A stretch of DNA of 64,000 bases from Planctomycetota bacterium (GCA_028291545.1 JAQGHR010000052.1:158271-222270); one strand, 5' to 3'. Numbered from the stretch's first letter, positions 18,857-27,592 are shown. Program-made: numbers and translations. Notes: a model not told the origin generated them from the sequence alone.

Positions 18857-20068
18857 ATGCATCCGATCCGCACCACGATCCTTTCCCTCTCGGTCCTCGC
18901 CCTCGGCCTGCCCGCGTTTGCGGGCGCTCCGATGTGGAAGAAGCACGACGTCAACCCTGCTAGCGCCTTCGAGGCGGCCGGCGTACTCGACGCAGACGGC
19001 GACGGCAAGCTCGACATCATCTCCGGGACCACCGGCTATCGCGGCCCGAGTTTCCAGGAGACCTTCAAGGTCCGCGAAGTCAAGAAGCAAGGCACATATT
19101 ACAATTCTTTCTCCGAGATCCCGATGGACGTGAACGGCGACGGCAAGCCGGATTTCGTCTCGTGCTCGTACTTCGGCAAGAACGTGGGCTGGGTCGAGAA
19201 CCCCGGCTCGCTCGACAAGACGTGGACCTACCATGAGATCGACGTCCCCGGCCCCAGCGAGGCCGCCGTGGCGATTGACCTCACCGGCGACGGCAAGCCC
19301 GAGATCCTGCCGAACACCGTGAACGTCGTGGTGTTCTATATCCTGGAGAAAGCGGCCTCGGAGCCGAAGTGGAAGAAAGTGGACCTTGGCACCGCCGCCG
19401 CGGGCCATGGCGTCGGCACGGGGGACGTCAACGGCGACGGTAAGCTCGACATCATCACACCCAAAGGCTGGTTCGAGGCCACGGGCGATCCCTCCGACCC
19501 CAAGGGCTGGACCTGGCACGGCGAGTTCAACCTCGGCGCCACGGGCATCCAGATCCTCGGCAAGGACATCGACGGCGACGGCCTGACCGACCTGGTTTAC
19601 GGCATGGGGCATGACCGGGGGCTGCTCTGGGTCAAGCAAGTAAAGGGCACCGGGGGCGAGCGGGCCTGGTCCAAGCCGATGATGATCGACGACACCGTCA
19701 CCTCCGTTCACACCCAGGTCTGGGCCGATCTGGACGGCGACGGCCAGAAGAACGAACTGGTCAGCGGCAAGCGCGTCTACGCTCACGAGGTTGAGACTGG
19801 CGACGTGGAGGCCTCGCAAGTGGCCTACTACACATTCGATCGCGACAAGAAGGAATGGAGGAAGCATCCCATCTTCCAGGGCGAACCCGCCAAGGACGCT
19901 CCCAAGGACGCCGCGAAGCGCGACGCCCAGAAGGACTTCCCTCGCGGCACGGCCGGCACCGGACTGGAGATGACCGCCATCGATATTGACGGTGATGGCG
20001 ACATCGACCTCGTGTGTCCCGGCAAGAGCGGGCTGTACTGGTTCGAGAATCTGAGCAAGTCACGCTGA
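18857..20068 (+). CDS. Secreted FG-GAP/VCBS-repeat protein
   Basis: 403 residues from ATG 18857 (GGAG upstream). A signal peptide (TTILSLSVLALGLPAFAGA) is followed by a beta-propeller of FG-GAP type with repeated Ca-binding cores: DADGDGKLDI, DVNGDGKPDF, DLTGDGKPEI, DVNGDGKLDI, DIDGDGLTDL, DLDGDGQ, DIDGDGDIDL. This makes about seven blades. Such proteins are usually extracellular and bind ligands or partners. The neighbouring exported oxidoreductase suggests a shared extracytoplasmic role, which is an inference. Confidence 0.85.
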   Translation: MHPIRTTILSLSVLALGLPAFAGAPMWKKHDVNPASAFEAAGVLDADGDGKLDIISGTTGYRGPSFQETFKVREVKKQGTYYNSFSEIPMDVNGDGKPDFVSCSYFGKNVGWVENPGSLDKTWTYHEIDVPGPSEAAVAIDLTGDGKPEILPNTVNVVVFYILEKAASEPKWKKVDLGTAAAGHGVGTGDVNGDGKLDIITPKGWFEATGDPSDPKGWTWHGEFNLGATGIQILGKDIDGDGLTDLVYGMGHDRGLLWVKQVKGTGGERAWSKPMMIDDTVTSVHTQVWADLDGDGQKNELVSGKRVYAHEVETGDVEASQVAYYTFDRDKKEWRKHPIFQGEPAKDAPKDAAKRDAQKDFPRGTAGTGLEMTAIDIDGDGDIDLVCPGKSGLYWFENLSKSR

Positions 20069-20081
20069 ACGGCTCACGGTA

Positions 20082-20114
20082 GCCTGGGTAGGCCGCCCTC
20101 AGGGGCCGACCCAG
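20082..20114 (+). terminator. Hairpin after the FG-GAP gene
   Basis: CCTGGGT (20082-20088) pairs with ACCCAGG (20108-20114), with an inner GGCC/GGCC pairing. It starts 14 bases after the stop codon. No T-tract follows. Confidence 0.5.
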
Positions 20115-20180
20115 GTCATCCCCGACCCGCCTGGAGGGAGAGCAGCGACCCGATCTCCGACCACCCTGGAAAGACGATTG

Positions 20181-20813
20181 ATGGACGAGATTTTCCCGAG
20201 CATCTTCAAGGTTCTTCCCACGAAGCCGCTCCCGTCCAAGTGCATGTCCTTCCTTGTCCGAAGGAGCGAGGGCAACCTCCTCTTCCCCTGCTTCTCCGTC
20301 AGCGCAACGATTCACGCGCGATTCGACCCGATCGAGTCGATGGGAGGGATTTCGCGGCAGTTGCTCGGGGATTCGCACTTCAAGACGCCGCACTGCGATG
20401 AGGTTTTCGAACGCTTCGGCGCGCCCCTCTATTGTAGTCAGCCTGAGGCCGCCGACGTCCTCAAGAGCGTGAAAAATGTTCGCGTGTTTCCGCTCGAACG
20501 CCATGAGCTCGAGCCCGGCGTGGAGGTCATCCCGATCCCCGGCCATCGGCCCGGCGGGACCGGCTATCTTGTCTCGCATGAAGGCAGGAAATACCTCTTT
20601 GTCGGAGACGGGATCTGGCACGACGGCAAGGCCTGGAAAGCCTTCCCAACCAAGACCGGCCGCGCAACGATGATCGAGAGCCTGAGGCGGCTGGCCGATG
20701 TCGAGTTCGACGTCTTGCTTGCGAATACGCGAGTGGACAACCCGACATGCGCGATCGAGGTCAATCCGAACAGCCGTCGGTCGCTTCTGGAATCCATCGC
20801 GAATGCGCTCTGA
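20181..20813 (+). CDS. Metallo-beta-lactamase-fold protein with incomplete metal motif
   Basis: 210 residues from ATG 20181. The order of elements fits the metallo-beta-lactamase fold: IPGHRPGGTGYLV corresponds to the PGHTPG region and FVGDGIW to the conserved metal-bridging Asp strand. The classical HxHxDH motif is missing; its place is taken by SATIHARFDPIESMGG. It may be a non-hydrolytic or altered-metal member. No signal peptide. Function unknown. Confidence 0.6.
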   Translation: MDEIFPSIFKVLPTKPLPSKCMSFLVRRSEGNLLFPCFSVSATIHARFDPIESMGGISRQLLGDSHFKTPHCDEVFERFGAPLYCSQPEAADVLKSVKNVRVFPLERHELEPGVEVIPIPGHRPGGTGYLVSHEGRKYLFVGDGIWHDGKAWKAFPTKTGRATMIESLRRLADVEFDVLLANTRVDNPTCAIEVNPNSRRSLLESIANAL

Positions 20814-20971
20814 ACAACAAGAGCCGGAGAAAGAGCCTCGGCTGCGATCTTGCGGAGGCCGCCGACGTGCCATGATCTTCTGCGGACTCGCATTCCAGGC
20901 ATGATTTCGGTAGCCTGACGGGACGCAGAACGAACGTGGAATTTCAATCGCGAAACCGGAGAATCGTTCGG

Positions 20972-22120
20972 ATGGCCACCGCGACCAAGTCCCCCATCGC
21001 CGAGCTGCAGGCCCTGGGCCAGAGCGTCTGGCTCGATAACATCAGCCGGGAGATCCTCAATAACGGCGAGCTCAAGCGCCTGATCGCCGAGGACGGCCTC
21101 CAGGGCGTGACCTCGAACCCAACCATCTTCGACAAGGCCATCAGCCAGAGCGCGGATTACGACGACGCCATCAAGACGGCCGTGACCGCCGGCGGCGACG
21201 CCGACGCGATCTACCAGGCACTGACCGTGGCCGACATCCAGGAGGCGTTGGACCTCTTCCGGCCACTCTACGACCGCCTGAACGGCGGCGACGGATTCGT
21301 GAGCCTGGAGGTTTCGCCGTACCTCGCTCACGACACGGCCGGCACCACGCGCGAGGCCCAGATCCTCTGGGATAAACTGGCCCGCCCCAACGCCTTGATC
21401 AAGATCCCTGGCACCCCCGAGGGGCTACGCGCCATCGAGGATTCCCTCGTCGCCGGCATCAACATCAACGTCACGCTCCTGTTCAGCGTCGAGGCGTACG
21501 AGGCCGTGGCCCACGCCTACATCCGTGCCCTCAAGCGACGAGCGGACGCCGGCAAGCCGGTCAATCGGATCGCCTCCGTCGCCAGCTTCTTCATCTCGCG
21601 AATCGACGCCGAGGTTGACAAGCGGATCGAGGCCAAGCTCAAGACCGAGACCGACCCGGCGACAAAAGCCAAGCTCGAAAGCCTCCTCGGCAAGATCGCG
21701 ATTGCGAACGCCAAGGCGGCCTACGCGTCGTTCGAGAGGATCTTCAGCGGTCCCGAGTGGGAGGCTCTGAAGGCCAAGGGTGCCAAGCCCCAGCGCGTGC
21801 TCTGGGCCTCCGTCGGCACCAAGAACCCGAAGTATCCGGACACGCTCTATATCGACGAACTCGTCGGTCCCGAGACCGTCAGCACGATGCCTCCCGCCAC
21901 CCTCGACGCCGTCCGCGATCACGCCAGGGTTCGCCTCAGCATCACCGAAAACGTCGATGACGCGATGCGCCAGCTCAAGGAGCTTGGCGAGGTGGGCATC
22001 GACCTCAAGGACGTGACCGATCAGCTCCTCCGCGAGGGCGTCGCCAGCTTCTCGAAGTCGTTCGACACCCTCATGGCCGGTATCAAGGCGAAGAGGGAGA
22101 AACTGCTCGGCAAGGCGTGA
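20972..22120 (+). CDS. tal: Transaldolase
   Basis: 382 residues from ATG 20972 (GGAGA upstream; the frame is open from 20936). Visible family marks are SVWLDNISREIL at the start, GVTSNPTIFDKAI, DGFVSLEVSPYLAHD, NALIKIPGTPEGL with the Schiff-base Lys, GININVTLLFS and a run of RVLWASVGTKNP. This longer form is the transaldolase type also seen in cyanobacteria and actinobacteria. It moves a dihydroxyacetone unit between sugar phosphates in the non-oxidative pentose phosphate pathway. It appears monocistronic. Confidence 0.95.
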   Translation: MATATKSPIAELQALGQSVWLDNISREILNNGELKRLIAEDGLQGVTSNPTIFDKAISQSADYDDAIKTAVTAGGDADAIYQALTVADIQEALDLFRPLYDRLNGGDGFVSLEVSPYLAHDTAGTTREAQILWDKLARPNALIKIPGTPEGLRAIEDSLVAGININVTLLFSVEAYEAVAHAYIRALKRRADAGKPVNRIASVASFFISRIDAEVDKRIEAKLKTETDPATKAKLESLLGKIAIANAKAAYASFERIFSGPEWEALKAKGAKPQRVLWASVGTKNPKYPDTLYIDELVGPETVSTMPPATLDAVRDHARVRLSITENVDDAMRQLKELGEVGIDLKDVTDQLLREGVASFSKSFDTLMAGIKAKREKLLGKA

Positions 22121-22191
22121 GAGCCTCTGGTCGAGACCAGGCGCAGGCGGGCCATGAGGGGTCCGCCGCGCCTTGGTCCGGTGTCCCACCC

Positions 22192-22575
22192 CTACGGCCA
22201 GAGTCCCAGCACCAGGCCGATGAGGACGAACCGGGCGACATGGAAGCCACCGTCGATGAGCCACAGAACGAGTCCACGATTGGCAAACGCATAGTTCAGA
22301 CCCAGGCTGCTCGCCGCGAAGCAGATGCCCGCCAGAAGCCCATGAGACAGTGCCGACCCAAGTGAGGGATGCGGTCCGAGCCAGACCGCGAATCCCACGG
22401 CCGCGAGGACCGCGGAAACCAGGGTCACGGCATAAACCATCGGATCTTGCTTCGGTTCTCGACCGGCCGCGCGAACCCACGGTCGAAGGAAGAGGACCGG
22501 AGAATACCAGAGCGCGCCGAGTGCGCCGCTGGCGAGGATCGCCGCAAGCACGGCCCAAATGTTGATCGCGGGCAT
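22192..22575 (-). CDS. DUF1761-family membrane protein
   Basis: 127 residues from ATG 22575 with GGAGGG seven bases upstream. Four hydrophobic segments cover most of the protein; the beginning NIWAVLAAILASGALGALWYSP is typical of DUF1761. Function not known. No clear link with the neighbours. Confidence 0.75.
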   Translation of the reverse strand: MPAINIWAVLAAILASGALGALWYSPVLFLRPWVRAAGREPKQDPMVYAVTLVSAVLAAVGFAVWLGPHPSLGSALSHGLLAGICFAASSLGLNYAFANRGLVLWLIDGGFHVARFVLIGLVLGLWP

Positions 22576-22611
22576 CCTATTTCCCTCCGGATCATCCCGG
22601 TTCCGTCCGTG

Positions 22612-22875
22612 TCATGCGATCTTGCTGCTTTGGGGCTGCCATCGCCGCAGAGTCGGCACGGTTCTGGCAAACCGTCTGGCGAGGAAGCCGGGGAACGGCA
22701 TGGACCTCAACTTGCCCTCGACCAGCGCCGTGATTTCGGGCTGCGTGAACGATCCTTCGCGAAAACAATGGCTGCAATATTCCGTATTCCGACTCCCATC
22801 CGCGTTCGTGCCACCGCCGAGCGGGCCTCGCTTGAGCGGCATGCCGCAACTCTGGCACGCACGTCCTTTCGGCAT
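22612..22875 (-). CDS. Small zinc-ribbon protein
   Basis: 87 residues from ATG 22875; GAGAGGGA lies upstream. It has two Cys pairs in the pattern of the putative zinc-ribbon family: ACQSCGMPL and EYCSHCFREGSFTQPEIT. The C-terminal part is basic (FLARRFARTVPTLRR). Probably binds one zinc; function unknown. Confidence 0.7.
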   Translation of the reverse strand: MPKGRACQSCGMPLKRGPLGGGTNADGSRNTEYCSHCFREGSFTQPEITALVEGKLRSMPFPGFLARRFARTVPTLRRWQPQSSKIA

Positions 22876-23057
22876 CAACACGCGATGTCCCTCTCTCGGA
22901 AATGCCGCCAGTTGTGTGCCACAGTGCGAGCGCTGAATCGGTGCGACCCCGCGAACGGCATTGACAATGCCGAGCACGGGGTCGTTTCGCAACAAGAATC
23001 CGGGATGGTCCGGGCGCCGGATCGAGGAGCGACGCGACCGGCATCAACCGGACACGA

Positions 23058-23294
23058 TCAGGGCCCGAGGCCGCCGTGGGTACGGAAGGGCGTGAGGTGC
23101 GAAGGTTGGTCGAGGAACCAGAAGCGGTCCCACTCATCGCCGGCCTGGCGCATGTTTTCAGAGTCGACCAAGAGCTGTTCGACGCGCTTGGGACGGTAAG
23201 CCGCATAGTGCGGCAGCGGCACGGGGGCACAGCCTTCGCCGACAATGGCGAGGCCCCCCACGAGCAGCAACAAGGCCCACAAAGGCTTTCGCAT
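23058..23294 (-). CDS. Small putative lipoprotein, planctomycete type
   Basis: 78 residues from ATG 23294 with a strong GGGAGGA seven bases upstream. The N-terminal hydrophobic stretch WALLLLVGGLAIVGEGC ends in a Cys, so a lipobox-like site is likely although Glu at -2 is unusual. The mature part (RVEQLLVDSENMRQAGDEWDRFW... LTPFRTHGGLGP) looks like a conserved short family; no function is known to me. Confidence 0.65.
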   Translation of the reverse strand: MRKPLWALLLLVGGLAIVGEGCAPVPLPHYAAYRPKRVEQLLVDSENMRQAGDEWDRFWFLDQPSHLTPFRTHGGLGP

Positions 23295-23444
23295 TCCGGG
23301 GTTCCTCCCGCCTTCGGTCGGATACCACCGGATCGGTCCCTCCGCGCGATCCGTCGCGCGGTTCCGATCCGGGGGGCCAGGCCGTACGCCTTGCCGGGGA
23401 CCATCTCTCGGCCCCCTTCCTACCTGAGCGGAAGGAAAGGAGGC
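23295..23444. other. Short intergenic region
   Basis: Between the small lipoprotein and the HU-like gene (both minus strand). GC-rich; I see no reliable site except the lipoprotein Shine-Dalgarno. Confidence 0.3.
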
Positions 23445-23843
23445 TTACTCCGAAGCGTCAGCCGCCGCCGGCTCCTTGGCCCGCGATGCGTCCGAGGATG
23501 CCTCGGTTGGTCCGTTGTTATTCTCATCGGCATCCGGACCGTCTTCCATTGGAAGATTTTCCGGATTCATCTGTCGTACCAGTTCTTCCATCTCTTTGCC
23601 CGGCTTGAACGTCACCACGTTCTTCGCCGGAACGCTCACCTTGTCCCCGGTGCGCGGATTGCGCGCCTTGCGCGGAGCCCGCCGCTTCACTTCGAACACG
23701 CCGAAGTTGCGCAGCTCGATCCGCCCCTCGGCGACCAGTGTCTGGATGATGGCATTCAACGTGCGTTGCACGATGTCCTTGGTCTTGAGCTGCGTCAGCC
23801 CGATCTCTTCGGAAATTTGCTTGACGATTTCTTTCTTGGTCAC
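23445..23843 (-). CDS. HU/IHF-family DNA-binding protein with acidic C-terminal tail
   Basis: 132 residues from a GTG at 23843, with GGAG eight bases upstream; a TTG at 23924 would add 27 unlikely residues. Residues 1-92 are a full HU/IHF domain: [15 protein letters not shown], then [20 protein letters not shown] with the beta-arm residues RNPRTG. The last 40 residues ([16 protein letters not shown]... ASE) are acidic and low in complexity, which is unusual for HU. Such tails may tune DNA binding. Likely a nucleoid protein. Confidence 0.9.
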   Translation of the reverse strand: MTKKEIVKQISEEIGLTQLKTKDIVQRTLNAIIQTLVAEGRIELRNFGVFEVKRRAPRKARNPRTGDKVSVPAKNVVTFKPGKEMEELVRQMNPENLPMEDGPDADENNNGPTEASSDASRAKEPAAADASE

Positions 23844-24033
23844 GGCGACGATCTCCACGGGGCGGGCCGGTCCGAGCCGGGCGACGATCGGCTCAACTGT
23901 AGGAACGGCATGGAGTAGTGTCAAGGGGGTAGTCGACGGCAGTCCGCAAGTCTGAGAGAATTAACGCGAGGCCACTCCACCCTCGCGCACGCCTAGTTCA
24001 AGCCAGATTCCCGAGGAATGGGACAGCCTGACC

Positions 24034-24507
24034 TCACCTTCTCCCGGGCCAAAAACCCGCCGCTTCCGCTGCCCGAAGATGTTGGTGGAGCGGGGCATAC
24101 CCCCAGGACCGATTCAGTTCGTTGGCCAGGCACTTCAATCGCGAGAGAAACCGCTCACTCAGTTCATGCGACCGTTCCTGGTACGACGGCTCGCAAAAAT
24201 AGACGCGACAACCAAGTGGACGGGCTTCGCGAGCCGTACATCGACCGGCGTGATCCTGCCAGGGGCAGCTCGCGCCGTCGTCGAGAGGGCGCGAAGGCGG
24301 GGGCGCGTCGGCCGTCAGGATCTCGGCCTCCATCGCGGACAGGAACAGGGTGTGGTCATACTCCGCAAATCGGCAACACCGACCGCTCAGCTCGCAGACC
24401 GGACCCGCTTCGGCCACCTCGCGCGCGAGATCGTCGTAGATCACTCGCAACTCGCGTCGCAGGCGATCACCATCCCGCTCCTGAACGTGCAGTGGCTCGG
24501 TCTCCAT
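24034..24507 (-). CDS. YkgJ-type cysteine-cluster protein, second of a pair
   Basis: About 157 residues. The Cys pattern PVCELSGRCCRFAEYD, then GASCPWQDHAGRCTAREARPLGCRVYFC is that of the zinc/iron-chelating YkgJ family. The start may be ATG 24507 (GGGAA upstream) or ATG 24528, which overlaps the previous stop as ATGA. The Cys spacing differs from its neighbour, so the two are relatives rather than recent copies. Function is not established in the family. Confidence 0.75.
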   Translation of the reverse strand: METEPLHVQERDGDRLRRELRVIYDDLAREVAEAGPVCELSGRCCRFAEYDHTLFLSAMEAEILTADAPPPSRPLDDGASCPWQDHAGRCTAREARPLGCRVYFCEPSYQERSHELSERFLSRLKCLANELNRSWGYAPLHQHLRAAEAAGFWPGRR

Positions 24508-24524
24508 GACTGGGTTCCCATGGT

Positions 24525-24944
24525 TCATATCGGGGTCCGGATCACGGATGCGACGATGGCGTCCAGAGAGTATAAGGGACCTTGGCCGGAGCCGGGACAG
24601 ACCCGGCACGTCCGTTCCCAATCCTGGGGGGTCTCGACGTTCTCGCTCCAGAACGGCCAGGTCCGGCACTGTTCGGGACGGGCGGAGTAGACCGTGCAAC
24701 CCTGAGTGGAGTCCCAGAATACGCAATCGCCGTTCGGCTTCTCGATCAGGCTCAAACGATCCCCTACCCGACGGAGGTAGGAACTGCCGAATTCGTCGAT
24801 CGTGAGCTTCAGATGCTCGGCCAATCGCGTGACTTCTTCCCGATCGACCCAGACGTAGCCGGGTGCCCCCGTGCAGCACGCGCCGCATCGGGTACACTCG
24901 AATTTCAGGCCGTCACGATACCAGGGCAATTCACTTTCGCTCAT
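24525..24944 (-). CDS. YkgJ-type cysteine-cluster protein, first of a pair
   Basis: 139 residues from ATG 24944. The classic block FECTRCGACCTGAPGYVW opens the domain, and GDCVFWDSTQGCTVYSARPEQCRTWPFW follows; both are metal-ligand clusters of the YkgJ family. It is coupled to the next gene, whose possible start overlaps its stop codon. The family is thought to bind iron or zinc; a role is not proven. Confidence 0.85.
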   Translation of the reverse strand: MSESELPWYRDGLKFECTRCGACCTGAPGYVWVDREEVTRLAEHLKLTIDEFGSSYLRRVGDRLSLIEKPNGDCVFWDSTQGCTVYSARPEQCRTWPFWSENVETPQDWERTCRVCPGSGQGPLYSLDAIVASVIRTPI

Positions 24945-25105
24945 TCGCCGTGAGGCTCCGTCGGGGTCGAGGCTGGGTTCGATGGGAAAGCCAGGCACCC
25001 TAACATTTTATTAGGAAACACCTTGGGGTGCAAGAGAGGGACGTCTTGGCGCAACATCCCTGTGAGTTTACGAATCAAGCCAATTGAAATGGAGGATCCG
25101 AAGCC

Positions 25106-25405
25106 ATGATGAATCGCGCGATGTCGGCCATGGCGTTCGTGATTATCGCGACCATGATTGGCGGTATTCTTGGAGGTCTGGTCGGCTACGAGGTGGGTCG
25201 GCTCTCGCCTCAGTTCGTCGCGACGATCGCCTCGGGCAACCCCGAGGGTATGAGGCCGAGCTTCAAGCCGGACGAGTTTGGCCTTGGTCTCGGGATCGTC
25301 AGCGGCCTGTTCTTCGGAGCCGGATCGAGCCTGCTCCTGATCGTGGTGATCTCGCTTCGCGAGGCGTGGATGGCGAGGTTGGCGCTCCAGAAACGACCCG
25401 ATTGA
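25106..25405 (+). CDS. Small membrane protein with two transmembrane segments
   Basis: 99 residues; GGAGGATC is about nine bases upstream of ATG 25106 (ATG 25109 is adjacent). Hydrophobic segments lie near residues 8-30 (AFVIIATMIGGILGGLVGYEVG) and 60-82 (GIVSGLFFGAGSSLLLIVVI). The loop between them is about 30 residues. Glycines in the first segment resemble glycine-zipper proteins. Function unknown. Confidence 0.65.
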   Translation: MMNRAMSAMAFVIIATMIGGILGGLVGYEVGRLSPQFVATIASGNPEGMRPSFKPDEFGLGLGIVSGLFFGAGSSLLLIVVISLREAWMARLALQKRPD

Positions 25406-25414
25406 ACCGGTCGC

Positions 25415-26416
25415 TCAGCCCCCGATCGAGTGCATCAATCTCTCAGGTTTGATGAATCTAGCGGTGTTAATTTCATGACCTTCCCACTTCCCCGCGACGC
25501 TTTCGCGGAGGGCCGAGGCGATCGCCTCGTCGGTCGCACCCGATCGGATCAGGCTGCGGACGTCGGTCTCGTCGAGGGCGAACAGGCAGTTCCGCAGCTT
25601 CCCATCGGCCGTGAGGCGAACGCGGTTGCAGCTCATGCAAAACGGCCGGCTGACCGACGCGATCATCCCCACCCGGCCGACCCCGTCGAGGAAGTCGTAC
25701 TCCATGGCCGGGGCACGCGGGTCATGCTTCGGATCGGGCGCGAGAGGGCCGATCCTGGAGGAGAGAATCTCCAGGATCTCGGCCGCGAAGAGCACCTTGC
25801 CGCGTTCCCAGGCGTTGCCGGCGTCGAGCGGCATATACTCGATGAACCGCAATTCCAGGCCATGTTCCCGGGAGAACCGGGCGAGGGGCACGACGTCGTC
25901 TTCGGTCACGCCCTTGATCGCCACGGCATTGATCTTCACGGGATCGAACCCGGCCGCCTTGGCTGCGAGGATACCCTCGATAACTTGCTCGAACCCCGTC
26001 CGTCTCGTCAATTCGAGGAACTTGGCCGGGTCCATCGTGTCGAGACTGACGTTGATCCGCCTCAGTCCCGCGTCCCAAAGCGCCTTCGCCATCGGCGCGA
26101 GCAAGATCCCGTTCGTCGTGAGTCCCACGTCGCGAATCCCGTCGATCGCGGCGATCGTCTCGACCAGCTTCGGCAGGTCCTTCCGGACCAGCGGTTCCCC
26201 GCCCGTGAGCCGGATCTTATCGATCCCCAGTCCCGCCGCCACGCGGACGAAACGGGCGATCTCCTCGTACGAGAGCAGGCTCGCTCTCGGCAGGAACTCG
26301 ACGGTTTCCGGCATGCAATAGACGCACCGGATGTTGCAGCGATCGGTGACGCTGATCCGCAAATTATTGTGGACCCGGCCGAAGGAGTCGATCAGTCGGT
26401 TTTCGGATGGCGTCAT
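25415..26416 (-). CDS. moaA: GTP 3',8-cyclase MoaA
   Basis: 333 residues from ATG 26416. The radical-SAM cluster motif is CNIRCVYC, the SAM-binding block is LTGGEPLVRKDL, the second 4Fe-4S cluster is held by FCMSCNRVRLTADGKLRNC, and the protein ends in the double glycine HSIGG needed for activity. It converts GTP to 3',8-cyclo-GTP, the first step of molybdenum cofactor synthesis. It is third in a moaD-moaE-moaA order; moaC is not in the window. Confidence 0.96.
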   Translation of the reverse strand: MTPSENRLIDSFGRVHNNLRISVTDRCNIRCVYCMPETVEFLPRASLLSYEEIARFVRVAAGLGIDKIRLTGGEPLVRKDLPKLVETIAAIDGIRDVGLTTNGILLAPMAKALWDAGLRRINVSLDTMDPAKFLELTRRTGFEQVIEGILAAKAAGFDPVKINAVAIKGVTEDDVVPLARFSREHGLELRFIEYMPLDAGNAWERGKVLFAAEILEILSSRIGPLAPDPKHDPRAPAMEYDFLDGVGRVGMIASVSRPFCMSCNRVRLTADGKLRNCLFALDETDVRSLIRSGATDEAIASALRESVAGKWEGHEINTARFIKPERLMHSIGG

Positions 26417-26462
26417 GGCGGCGGATCTACGGGCGGGTGAATCGCGGTCGGTACGTCTCATT

Positions 26463-26897
26463 CTATCCAGGATTACACCGGGGCGTGAGGCCCGGATGCA
26501 CCCATTCCTCCGTCCCATCGGCCCAGACCTCTTTTTTCCAGATCGGCACGACCTCCTTGAGGGTGTCGATCAGCCACTGGCAGGCCGCAAACGAGTGGCC
26601 TCGGTGCGGCGTGCTCACGGCCACGGCCACGCTCACGTCGCCCAGTTCCAGGTGCCCGACGCGATGCACGATCGCGACTTCGATCACGGGCCATCGTCGG
26701 CGGGCTTCGGCCTCGAGGTCTTCCAGCTTTTTCCGGGCCATAACCGGGTAAGCCTCGTAGTCCAGCGACGACGTCCGCCGGTCTCCTGTCATCTCACGCA
26801 CCGTGCCGAGGAACAGGCAAACGGCGCCGGCGAGGTTCGAGCGAACGCGATCGGTGATGACCGCGACATCGATCGGCGCTTCGGAAATCTCAACCAC
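26463..26897 (-). CDS. moaE: Molybdopterin synthase catalytic subunit MoaE
   Basis: 144 residues from GTG 26897. Family marks: GAVCLFLGTVREM, LDYEAYPVMA, AIVHRVGHLELGD, STPHRGHSFAAC and the active-site region PIWKKEVW. MoaE receives sulfur from the MoaD thiocarboxylate and puts it on precursor Z. The gene starts eight bases inside moaD; its Shine-Dalgarno (GGAGG) is made of the two glycine codons of moaD, so the two should be translationally coupled. Confidence 0.95.
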   Translation of the reverse strand: MVEISEAPIDVAVITDRVRSNLAGAVCLFLGTVREMTGDRRTSSLDYEAYPVMARKKLEDLEAEARRRWPVIEVAIVHRVGHLELGDVSVAVAVSTPHRGHSFAACQWLIDTLKEVVPIWKKEVWADGTEEWVHPGLTPRCNPG

Positions 26898-27144
26898 AAG
26901 AACCTCCGCTCACGGGCGGGATGACGGCGACTTCGGAGTACGTCGAGAGTTTGCGATCGTCGTCCGCATATTCCGAATCGACCGCGATCATCAGCTTCGG
27001 CAGGAGATCGGCCAGGGACGGCGCGGATGCGGCCAGGGCGTGGCGAAGATCCGCGACCGTCGCCAGTTCCGGCAAGTCGATCGTCAGCGTCGGGCTTCCC
27101 ACGCGTTGACGGGCGACGGCGAACAAGCGGACCTCGATGCGCAC
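26890..27144 (-). CDS. moaD: Molybdopterin synthase sulfur carrier MoaD, with three residues beyond the Gly-Gly
   Basis: 84 residues from GTG 27144 (GGAAAA upstream). It is a ubiquitin-like protein: VRIEVRLFAVARQRVG, LPELATVADLRHAL, then AVIPPVSGG. In the family the chain ends at Gly-Gly, which is adenylated and thiocarboxylated. Here it continues with Ser-Cys-Gly before the TGA, which I checked base by base at 26890-26900. The overlap with moaE explains why the frame cannot stop at the glycines. The product may need trimming before use. Confidence 0.88.
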   Translation of the reverse strand: MRIEVRLFAVARQRVGSPTLTIDLPELATVADLRHALAASAPSLADLLPKLMIAVDSEYADDDRKLSTYSEVAVIPPVSGGSCG

Positions 27145-27190
27145 GATTGGTTTTCCGAGTGATTTCGAGGAATCGAACCACCCTACCGGA

Positions 27191-27592
27191 TTATCGCGGC
27201 TCGGGCCAGACACCCAGAGGGCGGAACGGGCGATCGTCGGGCGAGCTTGGCCACGTTCCGAGGTGGTGAAACGCGGGGTCTTCCGGGAGCTTGGGCCAGA
27301 TGTCGAGAGGGTGGAACGGCGGAATTTCCGCCGGCTGCGAAGGCACGACCGCGTCATCGTGCAACGGGGAAAGGTCATGTTTGGCGTATTCGAAATAGCC
27401 GGCTGGCTGCTGGAAAGCCGTCAGAACGATCGAGGCATCAAGGGTACGAAGGATCTTGTCCCGCGCCGCAACCTCGCGCATGGCACGTTCGCGGCGGACG
27501 TGTCGTTCGATCCCGAGCGGCACGGCAACCAGCGCTACCAGGATCATCATTCCCGCGATCGTCCACCGCCTTCGCCCGCGTGAGAGTTTCAT
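27191..27592 (-). CDS. Membrane microprotein with C-terminal WP-repeat tail
   Basis: 133 residues from ATG 27592, which overlaps the stop of the upstream gene as ATGA. A basic start (MKLSRGRRRWTIAGMM) leads to one membrane segment (ILVALVAVPLGI) and a helical part. The C-terminal 40 residues repeat a short unit three times: FHPLDIWPKLPED, FHHLGTWPSSPDD, FRPLGVWPEPR. Basic RRWTI plus one membrane segment is shared with the upstream gene, so the two are paralogues. Function unknown. Confidence 0.65.
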   Translation of the reverse strand: MKLSRGRRRWTIAGMMILVALVAVPLGIERHVRRERAMREVAARDKILRTLDASIVLTAFQQPAGYFEYAKHDLSPLHDDAVVPSQPAEIPPFHPLDIWPKLPEDPAFHHLGTWPSSPDDRPFRPLGVWPEPR

